Shown here: piece after piece, positions 10,463-20,125 of the stretch
Numbering within the stretch: position 1 is the stretch's first letter
How the letters are laid out: every line of letters starts with the position of its first letter
DNA from: Cutaneotrichosporon cavernicola
Lineage: Eukaryota > Basidiomycota > Tremellomycetes > Trichosporonales > Trichosporonaceae
NCBI RefSeq assembly: GCF_030864355.1
Contig: NC_083395.1
Coordinates: 2,108,001-2,172,000 of the forward strand
Direction: 5' to 3'
DNA length: 64,000 nucleotides
Translations under genes and position numbers: made by a program
The notes under the pieces: generated by a model
Seen by the model: the letters and a program-made list of their open reading frames with translations, nothing else
What the model was told of the DNA's origin: nothing
Databases searched by the model: none

Positions 10463-13400
10463 ATGTCAGACACAACTGACATTGCACTAGAGTAGGTTGC
10501 TGGAACCCCTCTGAACCCTCACCCTGCCATGCGCTGACGAATTCTTCAGATATGCCCTTCGCGTTGCGTAGGTTGCTGCGTTCTAGCCCCTCTGTACACA
10601 ACTGACCACAATCTAGATGTCTCCACGAGGAGATTGAGCGACGACGGCGCATGGCAGTCCCTGCACCTCCATCCGATCCTGGTCCTTCCACAGTTGCCAG
10701 TAAATCTCAAGACTCGGCTTCAGTTTTCTCTCTAGACTTGGGATCCTTACTTGGTCGTGACAGCGTCAAGTCGCCTCGCTACCCGGAGAAGTTCATCAAG
10801 ATCATGGACACTTCCCTGCAACGAATTGCAATGGGACAGGACCCTAAGTGAGTGTCAGCGGAGACGACGCTGACACCCAAGACATACAGACCAACGATTT
10901 CGACGGTCGATTGCATTATTCTGGTCATCGAGCTGGGCAGACAAGACATTTCAGCGACAGCTCAAGGAGTCGCGGAAGATGGAGGATATTATCCTTGCGT
11001 TCGTTTCAGCCTCAACGCGTGCATTGAAGAAGGAGCTAGACCTCGTGGACGGCGGTTGGAAGGCCGAGCTCAACTCGCAGATCCTCGTCTTCCTCACCCT
11101 GTTAAGCGACAATCTCACCTCGATAGGCTCAACAGCCGTTGAGCTTCGGAGTCGCCTCAGCACATATCGAACGGGTCTCCAAGCTGACAACCGGAAAAGT
11201 GTGTTGCCAGCTCCAACGGCTTCGAAAGAAGAGGATGGCCCCGTTTTGCTGCAGTCGGATTCCATCATCTCCACGAACGTGGTCGCCGAGCTGTTCCATC
11301 TCGACAATACGACACTCTCAGAGCGTCTACAGCCAATCCGCCAGATCTGCACCGTCGATGCGGCGCTGGAAGATCTCAAGGTACGACGCACTGACCCCCC
11401 TCGGCTTCGCCGGACAACGTACTGACTGCATAGATCTTCCTGCAGCGTCTCAGCACCGATCGCTCTATCCCCTATGGTGCGAAGGATTTTGTGGACGATG
11501 GCCAATGGGCCGCCTACCGTGGCAAGGAGATTACGGCGTTGTCTGACCTAACGGTCTCCATGCTCAAGGCGGATCCGCTCATGGCCAGCGAACGGTCGGA
11601 CCAGATCGACCTGGTACGGTCGGTCGACGGCCTCAAGCTCGACGACCGTAACTTCACCTTTGTTCCTCCCGACCCTCGCGAGGTCTTTCGCCAGCTCTTG
11701 CGAGCATGTCTGGACTACGATCTCCAGGTTCTTCGAACTCTCCCGGAGGACCAGGATGTGTCCTTGGGTATCTTGTCTCCAGAGCACACGGCCCTGTTGG
11801 GAGAGTGTGCCCTGCGTTGGAGGATCCCTCAATCCTTTCGCGCGTGGGTCTTCTTCGAGGCGATTGAAGACCATTATGAGCAAGGCGATGTCCCCCCGGA
11901 CTGTGTGTTTGAAGCGGTTGGAGGTGTGGGCCGTGCGTCACAGGAGTTCCCAGTATCGGATTGGGCGGCTTCTGACCAAGCGGGACTGCAATCAGTCCTG
12001 CTTCGCCGCGATCTCTTCTTCCTCAATGACATCGAGATATCTCTCAACGATCCTGCCGGCTACATGGCACCCGAGTTTCGCCAAGCAGTCAACCATTGGT
12101 GCAACCTCGGAGCTGACAACGATGAACATCCAGCGTTCCAGCGGACCCAACGAGCCATTTGCGATCGCCTGAGACAACAAGCCTACGCCAAATACATTGA
12201 AGAGGCCAGTGAAAAGTACGCCCAGGAAGGTGGTAAGAACAAGCCCTTTGCCATGGCCCTCGCATCTTGGATCGAGTCCAACGGCAAGCGCCTGAACAAA
12301 TGGTTCTCAGAGCCGCTGCTACCGTAAGTACACATGCTACCACTCTCTGACGCCCAAGGCAAGTCGACATCGTCGCGTTGGTACTTAAGCAACAGTTGTC
12401 GCTCTGGGTTCGAGACCTTGAGGAAGCCATGGCCTCATCCAATGACCCATCTTCCGCGCCGAGCAGCGGCTTCGAAGAATCTCTCGCGATGTACCACCGC
12501 GCACAGAAGCTCCAGAGCATGGGTGTGGCGTTTGGAATGTAAGTGATACCATCGTCGTATTCAGGGATTAACGCAAAGCGATCCGTCACAGTTTTCTCTG
12601 TCCTCCATTTTTGAGCCTGTTATCTCGGCTTGGCTGGACGAGACCGCCGTGAAGATGCGGCAATGGGCTGACAACGCTCTTCGCATCGACGACGTGAGGA
12701 CCGTTGTTAGATCGTTCTGACACCCAGTTCTCCCCTCTGACCGCCAACGGGCATTCATCGTCTGTGACCGACCTCTTTGCCTCGTTCCACAGTGCCATGT
12801 CGTTTCTTCTCGACTTGGACTGGGATGATCCGGAGCAGATGGCTGCCTTCGCGACACGTCTTTCCAAGGTGCGCTGCGAAGCTGATTCTTCCGCTAACCC
12901 AGATCATCAGCCTCTCCGTTGACGACTACTGCACCAAACTCGAACGACTGTTCAGCGCGGAAATGAACCAAATAGAGAGCCACCAGTCCACGGCTAAACA
13001 GCAGGCTTGGATCGAGAAAGCACGGAGCACCATTGCGCATCTTCAAGGCGACCGCAAGATCCAAGCGTTCTTCAACTTCACTCCTGCGGTACGCCTTCCT
13101 CAAGATTTGACCTCGCTAATGGCAGTCGTGCGTCAAACTCAATAACATCGATGCCGCTCGACACGAACTAGACCAGCTTTATCAGGAGATGCGTGTCGAC
13201 GAGTTCGCTTCTCTGGACGTGAACAAGCCTGTCGCAACGCCCACTCAAGTAGCCTCTCTCTTCACCATCAAGATCGTTCTTGGAGAGGGTTTGGTGGCCG
13301 AGGGATCATCTCGAGCCCCAGACGCTTTCGTCGTCCTGTCTGATGAGCATGGCAACAGGTACGCCAAAACACGCACAATTTACGACGACCACGACCCGCG

Positions 13401-14708
13401 CTGGGACGAGACATTTGACATTGCTGTGCGGCGCCCTGCGTGGTTCATGGTCACTATTCGGCATCGCAACCTGGCTGGCAAGCACGACCTCATCGGGCGA
13501 GCGTACCTGCAACTTGACCCCTCTCAATATGTTGACCTCATTAGCAAGGACGTCTTGCTTCCATTGACCACCAAGGGACATGTACTCCTGCGGGTGAGCA
13601 TGGAAGGCGAACGCGACGACATTCAATTCCATTTTGGACGAGCGTTCCGATGGCTGAAGCGCACCGAGTCCGACATGGTGCGCCTTTTCGTTGACAAGGT
13701 GGGACCCCAACATGCATGAGCCGCATGCTCGTGAGCTGACTCCAAGATGACTCCCGTTCTTCGCCACACTCTGTCGCGGAACGCCATCAAGTCTGTGCTG
13801 AAACCCAACGTGGGAGGTATTGATTACAACGATGCCCTTCGCATTTCAAACGATGCCATTGGGCGCATCTCTGCTGCTTATCGAAACGCAGTCGGTACTG
13901 GTCAAGATGAGTACGCCATCCCGCTGCCTCCATCTGAGCAGGCGAAGCCAAACGCCCAGCCCGTCAAGCGTGGCCCCTCCGACGCTGAGATTGAGGCGGC
14001 GATCCACCCTCTGTTTGACTACTTGGACACGAACAACCATACCCTCGCGTCGACTCTGTCGCCAGACGCCATGCAGATGGTCATGGCCAAGCTCTGGAAG
14101 CAGATTCTCACGACTATTGAGGCACTCATCGTGCCACCTTTGAGTGACAAGCCGAGCATCATGAGGGCGCTGTCGGGAAGCGAGTTGGATGTTGCTCTTC
14201 GTTGGTTGAAGTTCCTGCGTGACTTCTTTTACGCAGGAGGTGATGACAGCGGAGTGCCTCTATCGACGCTACAAAACGCGAAGTTCAACGAGATTATGAG
14301 CGTGCCTATATACTACGACTGGAGCACGGATGATCTCATGGAAGTAGGCTGTATTTTGAGTTGGCTGACAATCAGGAATGCATTCGCGGCTTCCAAAGCA
14401 CACTCAAGAACAAGGCAATGAAACCCAGCAAATCGATCATTGGACAGCGCAACCTGGGCACCATCCGAGCGCGCAAGACTGCGAAGCGCTCCGTTCCGCA
14501 AGCTGGCAATCATACCGAGTTGATGATGAAGATTCTGCGAATGAGGTGAGCCTACTTCTGCAGGAGTTGGACCCGACTCTTGCTGACATGTAGGGAAGGG
14601 ACGCATGAGTTTCTAGCTCAACAGATTCAGACGCTGAATGCTGTCAAGCTAGAGGATTCTGGCCGTTCAAAGAGTAAGAGCCGTCGCCAGGCTGGGATGC
14701 GTGGATAG
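10463..14708 (+). CDS. UNC13/Munc13-like protein with C2 domain and MUN-type flanks
   Basis: This resembles the fungal Munc13 relatives such as fission yeast Ync13, which act in exocytosis and septum integrity. The start reads MSDTTDIALEYALRVAC through an 18-nt micro-exon at 10550-10567, then LHEEIERRRRM. A long helical region precedes the C2 domain, located around 13240-13600: SLFTIKIVLGEG, APDAFVVLSDEHGNRYAKT, DDHDPRWDETFDI, RHRNLAGKHDLIGRAYLQL. The MUN-like C-terminal region follows, with RTESDMVRLFVDK and LRHTLSRNAIKSVLKP. The C-terminus is basic (SGRSKSKSRRQAGMRG) and stops at 14706-14708. The protein is about 1,250 residues with roughly ten short introns. I infer the role from the C2 and MUN arrangement. 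Not every exon border was checked. Confidence 0.82.
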
Positions 14709-15453
14709 AAGCTGTAGCATTAACATGAGCCGTAATGATCCACTGTGTAATTGGGCGCTTGAGAGCGTGTCTGCCTCGATATAAGTACAGTAACCAGATT
14801 GGTGACGGTTTGAGGAAGCACAGTGGGGCTGAGATCCCTGTTGGAGGCAACGATTCTTTTGAGCCCAATCCCTCAATGCCTCAATCCCTTAAAACTACAG
14901 GAGCGTTTAGGTGTACAGTCGTCTGCCTCAAAGTTGAAAATGGACTTGAAGTACAGGGGTTTCTGAGACTACTGGGGCTCTGAGCCCATTTGACCCCTTC
15001 CTTTGCACATGGCACGTGGCAAATGGCACACACCAGCCCATTACGGCACGGCCGGCGAGCCTCCACGCTCTCCACGACCACCACCACCACCACCACCATT
15101 ATCACCACCACCACACCATAACCCCCGACTATCAAACACCAACACCACTTTCAACTACCACAATAATCCCTCCATCCATTCAACAATCTCCTGGAGACAC
15201 ATCCTCCCCCTCCTTCCTTTTTCCCCTCTTCAACCCCACTTCTACCACACCACATCCAAACAAGAACTTAAGTGCTCATCCCTACTTCTACTCGTTCCAC
15301 CCCATCCATTCACCCGCCATTGCCCCAAGCCAAACCGTTCCTCACCATAGGCCCCAAGCCAAGGCCTGACCAGCCCCGTCGTCATCTGGTTTACTGTAAC
15401 CCAGCTTCTTCTCACTGTGCGCTTGCCAACCACCCATAAGCGACGCAGAGGCC
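14709..15453. other. Intergenic region upstream of the PAK gene
   Basis: This interval of 745 bases has no recognised gene. The right half is C/A-rich with an ACC/CAC repeat and CT-rich stretches that probably form the promoter and leader of the PAK gene. Confidence 0.6.
15077..15117. repeat. (ACC)n/(CAC)n microsatellite
   Basis: ACC/CAC trinucleotide run with one ATTATC interruption, about 340 bases upstream of the PAK kinase start. Confidence 0.85.
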
Positions 15454-17761
15454 ATGTCACAATGGTCCCAAGCCTCTCTCACCCCCTCCCGGCCTGCTCC
15501 CCCCCCGCCGGGAGCGCGTGGATCCCCATCCAGCTTACCACCTTCATCTCGAGGCCCACCTAGGCAACCGGGCGTTGCGGCTTACTCGTCGCGCACGTAT
15601 GCCAGCTCCTATCCCGTCCTCCACAACACGAGCGCGATGCCTTCGAATGAGGCTATCAGCGCCATCGTTCGAACAGGTGCAGCGAGTGTCAAGGAGGAAG
15701 GCATCAGGAGCTTCCTATGGAGCAAGAAATGGCTCGTCCTCACCATTAACGAGCTGCAGATCTTCAAGAATGAGGTACGTTTTGCAGCTCAACTGCTCGC
15801 AACCTGACTCCAGCAATCGTCCTCCCCCTCCCTCGTTCTCCAGCTGGTCGACGTCGTCGATGTTCAGCGTGTCGACGCCAAGCCCTTCTGTATCGAGGTT
15901 GAGATCAAAGACAAGTTGATGTTCTTCGCGTTCCGCTCCGACGAAGAGCTCTACGGCTGGATGGAAGACATCTACTCGCGCTCGCCGCTCATGGGCGTCA
16001 GCCGGCCCACCAACTTCGTTCACCAAGTGCACGTCGGCTTTGATCCGGTGTCTGGGGGCTTCACCGTACGTGACTGGATTGACGAACCTGACTGACATCT
16101 CGCAGGGGCTACCGCCTCAATGGTCAAAGCTTCTTACTTCGTCTGCGATCACTAAGGAGGAAGCTGCTCGCCATCCAGAGGCCGTCCTCGACGTCCTGCA
16201 GTTCTACACAAACCAGCAAATGATGCAGTCCGATTATCCCCCGCCAGCCGCATCTATACCAGAGCGACAGCCCTCTTCGGCGCCGCGGTTCGTTGACGGC
16301 ACTGGGTATCGCATGCAGCAACAGCCTCCACAGCAAACACCCTCAAGGGACGCTTACCCTGCGCAACCCACGCCTTCAAGGCAAATGGAAGCCACGCGTG
16401 ATGAGGTGAGCTACTCTAGATATCCTTTCTGACGAACAGCCCAAGCCGGTCCCGAAGCCTCAGCTTGCTGCGGAGCGCAAGGCCCCCCCACCACCACGCC
16501 CGCCTGTTGCTCCTCCTGGCAGGCCTACCGAGCCGACAGCCTCGCCGGCCATGGCGCCCAACGCAGCACCAACCCAACAGCGGGCGAAGCCTGCCGAGAC
16601 TGGTGGGCCTGCCACTACTCCAGCGACAGCTGCGCCCGCTGCTTCTAGGCCAGTTGAACGAAGGATCAGTACGATGAACGAGGCCCAGATCATGGACAAG
16701 CTGCGATCTGTGGTAAGCTCCGACGACCCATCAACGATGTACGCCAAGATCAAGAAAGTGGGACAAGGGTGAGTCATGGTCCTGTTACCAGCGCTGAACA
16801 ACAGCGCGTCTGGGATGGTCTTTGTCGCCAAGACTCTTGCTACTGGCAAGAAGGTGGCCATCAAGCAAATGGACCTTGCACAACAACCTCGCAAGGAACT
16901 TATTGTCAACGAGATTATCGTCATGAAAGAGTCTCAGCATCCCAACGTCGTCAACTTCCTGGAAGCGTTCCTCGTCAAGAACACCGAGCTCTGGGTTGTC
17001 ATGGAGTACATGGAGGGCGGCGCCCTCACAGACGTCATCGAAAACAACAAGTTGGCCGAGGACCAGATTGCCTCGATCTGTCTCGAGGTGAGCTATAACC
17101 AGAGCTGACGAACGTGATGGGTCAACTGACAGAATCAGACATGTCGCGGGCTGCAGCATCTGCATTCGCGCTCCATCATTCATCGCGACATTAAGTCTGA
17201 CAATCTGCTAATGAATGCTTTCGGCGAGGTCAAGATCAGTGAGCCTGACGTCACGGAGACTTCACTGACATAGCAGCCGATTTCGGTTTCTGCGCCAAAC
17301 TCACAGACCAGAAGTCGAAGCGGGCGACAATGGTCGGCACTCCGTATTGGATGGCACCGGAAGTGGTGAAGCAGAAGGAGTACGGCTCGAAGGTTGACAT
17401 CTGGTCGTTGGGCATCATGGCCATCGAGATGATCGAGAACGAACCACCCTATCTTGACGAGGAGCCTCTCAAAGCTCTCTATCTCATTGCGACCAACGGC
17501 ACACCCACACTCAAGCAACCCGACAAACTGAGCCAGGACTTGAAGCACTTCCTGAGTGTCTGCCTATGTGTGGACGTCAACTTCCGTGCGACTTCAACTG
17601 AGCTGCTCAAGGTATGATCCATCGACTAGCATTAGTTGACACGCAGCACGACTTCTTACGACTTGCGTGTCCTGTGAAGGATCTTGCACCGTTGTTGCGT
17701 TTCCGCCAGGCACTGGTAAGTAATGGAGGTCGTCGTGTTATGTTCCTGACATCAGGGTTGA
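15454..17761 (+). CDS. STE20: p21-activated kinase of Ste20/Cla4 type (PH-CRIB-kinase)
   Basis: A PAK binds GTP-loaded Cdc42/Rac and controls polarity and the pheromone MAPK cascade. In order: a proline-rich N-terminus; a PH domain near residues 80-160 ([24 protein letters not shown], then [22 protein letters not shown]); a CRIB motif ([20 protein letters not shown]); a Pro/Ala linker; and a kinase domain from about residue 390 with [57 protein letters not shown] and [20 protein letters not shown]. The last exon ends RFRQALG with stop 17759-17761 after a 40-nt intron. A PH domain is the Cla4 hallmark in ascomycetes. The MAT-locus STE20 of Cryptococcus is also reported as PH-containing, so STE20 is used because of context; CLA4 is the alternative name. 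Confidence 0.88.
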
Positions 17762-17874
17762 GATGCCACTAGATAAATCCCGAAACGCCGGTCATGCCGT
17801 TTTCAGTTTTATGCAGCCTCTATCTTCGTTTCTTCCACACAATAACCATCGTTTTGCAGAAATCACCTGTAGAC

Positions 17875-18502
17875 ATGGTACGTCTCCAACCTAACGCTGC
17901 CTGCATCTGCATGGCCATCCACGTTGTCACCATCGTCCTCTGAGGCATTCTCTCCCCGCATCTGCCGATCGTTTGTTCTGACGCGTTCCCTACAGCCCAA
18001 GGCCACTTCCTCCACCAAGAACGCGGGCAAGGCCCTGCACAAGTTCTACGTTGACTACTCGGTCCCCGTCAACGACAACGTCTTCGACCCTGCCTCTTTC
18101 GAGAAGTTCCTTCACGACCGCATCAAGGTCGACGGCAAGACCGGCCAGCTTGGTGACTCCATCCAGATCACGAAGGAGGGTAAGTGCTGCGAATGCCTAG
18201 ATGGTACTCGTGCGAAGTTGGCACCCAGACCGCCTCTGACTCGATACAGCCAACAAGCTCGTCCTCACGTCGCAGGTCCCCTTCTCGAAGCGCTACCTGA
18301 AGGCAAGTGACAATGAAAAAGCCGGCTAACCAAGCAGTACCTTACGAAGAAGCACCTCAAGAAGAACTCGTTCGAGAACTTCCTCCGGTACGTGAACTTT
18401 TTTTTCGTGAGCTGACATGCCAGTGTTGTTGCCACCTCCAAGGACACCTACTCGCTGCGTTACTTCAAGGTCGACCAGGACGAGGCCGACGACGAGGAGT
18501 AA
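17875..18502 (+). CDS. RPL22: 60S ribosomal protein eL22
   Basis: The large-subunit ribosomal protein L22e is also a MAT-locus gene in Cryptococcus. The model gives 122 residues, in the family range. It contains GKALHKFYVDYSVPVNDNVF, FLHDRIKVDGKTGQLGDSI, LVLTSQVPFSKRYLKYLTKK and an acidic tail DEADDEE. Five exons sum to 369 nt. The first exon holds only the ATG (17875-17877), followed by a 118-nt intron (17878-17995), a common layout in fungal ribosomal protein genes. Other introns are 18180-18249, 18303-18337 and 18388-18423. The third begins GC instead of GT (AAG|GCAAGT), and no GT donor nearby keeps the frame. The gene is tail to tail with the homeodomain gene. Confidence 0.95.
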
Positions 18503-18652
18503 TATGCTCACTGAGCGCCGTAGTGTGTACACTGGGATCTTTGATGGACATCTACTGCGTGTGATCTATCTGCACTTTCGTACTGTGCGGGACGTAGGCT
18601 ATCTCTTCTGGGCCCCGCCTTGTTCTCTGTCACGTGCCTTGCGAGTTTGTGA

Positions 18653-19850
18653 CTATTTAGATTCGGTGGCAGGCTCCTGAAAATCTATGAAATTGGAGGC
18701 GGCCATGGCAAGCGCCGCTGTGTCGCGAGGCAGCCAGCTGTCACCCTGGACCTGTGGCGGGTCCCACATAACACCAGCGCTTGGGCCCGCGTACTGCAGC
18801 CACAGACTCTGGTTCATCAATACCTCTATCAGCCTTCACTCACTTGGTGGATCTTGCTCCAGTCCCAGTCGGCAGTTGGAGTGTGGAGCGACGGGGACCC
18901 TGGACGGCCGACCACATCCTCAAACCACAACTGAGCTTCTCCTGCCGATGAAGCGTCGCTTACCGCCGGACAATACGATGCGGGCCCCAAGGACAAGACA
19001 TGAGAGGCACCACCTGAGGTTATCAGATGAAGGGTGAATGAGTACGCACCTTGCATTGCGAGGCCAACTTCTTGAATGCGGTGAGGCACTGCAAGTATCA
19101 CTTTGGATCCCGAGGCCAGGTCAGTCTCAACCGGCGGCGCTTGGTAAGCAAAACCATTCGACCCGGCGGTCGAGCATGACGCCGCCCGAGAAGCAGTGGT
19201 CGTCACAGAAGCGAGAGGCGAGGGAATTGCTCTGGAAGCTGACTTGCTGGAATGGCCGGGTGAGGGCCGCTTACCAGTGGCTTTGGACGGCTTCTTAGAG
19301 GAACGATTACGCTTGTTCTGGAACTGCATTCGTCAATAAAGCAGTCCAGACGAGGGCTCGACTGACCCATGTGCGGACCTGGCGTAATCAACAATCAGAC
19401 TTAAGGATTGCAACGTACCTGTTGAGAAGACAACCCCGCTGCCTTGGCCACAATTCGACACTCCGCTTTGTTGAGGAACTGCGACCTCCGGAAGGCATCC
19501 TCTAAGATATGCTTCGAGTTCTGGCCCATCAGCAGTGTGGATACTCAACTGTCCGAAGCACTCACTGCTTTGAAATTCGGGCCTCGCTTGACGCTCGGGC
19601 ATGAGTTGAGGAACCCCTCAATCGAGTGCACGAAGCGGGTTGCTTCACGTTGCCAGGCCTCATCCATTGGGGCTCGAGGTTCTTGCGCGGAAGCAGGCTC
19701 CGCTCGAGGCGGGCTCGCGAGCACCTGAATGCAGTTGCTCCTAGCTTTCTCCAGTTCAGACTGGACAACGTCGACAATCGTCCTTTGGATGGCGGCTGGG
19801 AAGCGAGCAAGGGCCTCGGAACTAATGGTGAAGGCTTGCGGTGTCGACAT
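18653..19850 (-). CDS. Homeodomain mating-type transcription factor, SXI-like (canonical 60-residue homeodomain)
   Basis: A homeodomain factor, probably the mating-type determinant that heterodimerises after cell fusion. The 327-residue model sums to an exact multiple of three. The homeodomain spans about residues 86-145 and fits canonical numbering without insertion: L16 (Leu101), F20 (Phe105), L40 (Leu125), V45 (Val130), W48-F49 (133-134), N51 (Asn136), R53 (Arg138). The recognition helix reads VRTWFQNKRNR, then a basic SSKKPSK stretch. Introns: 19521-19565, 19379-19418, 19324-19366, 19014-19049, 18794-18843. Exon 19367-19378 is only 12 nt and encodes V-R-T-W. The last intron could instead be retained, ending the protein early at HQVSEG. 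The lack of a TALE-type insertion resembles the HD2/a1 class, hence SXI2-like rather than SXI1-like, but the class is not certain. No second homeodomain gene is adjacent. Confidence 0.85.
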
Positions 19851-20125
19851 CGAAGGACTTGGAAGCGAGAACACTTCTATGACTTAACCTAATGGCTGCG
19901 CCCACTAAGCAGTGGAAAAGTGAGGAGTCAAACGGTGAGAGAGGAGTTGAGGTTGGCAGAGGATGAATAGTGGCGATTGTTCTGTTCACTGATGAAGTGA
20001 CGAGGGAATGTGGAGGGTCATTCCTTTGTCTCCCTCTCCACAATACCCAGATGCGACAATCTCAGGCACAAGGCACAGGGACCCTCACACACGTGGAAGC
20101 ATCGTTCAAACTATACGGTTACATA

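Noticed and set aside
15454..17761. Naming the PAK gene CLA4
   Set aside because: The PH domain would suggest Cla4, but the MAT-type neighbourhood (STE11, IKS1, RPL22, homeodomain gene) favours the MAT-linked STE20. The choice is recorded as uncertain in the entry.
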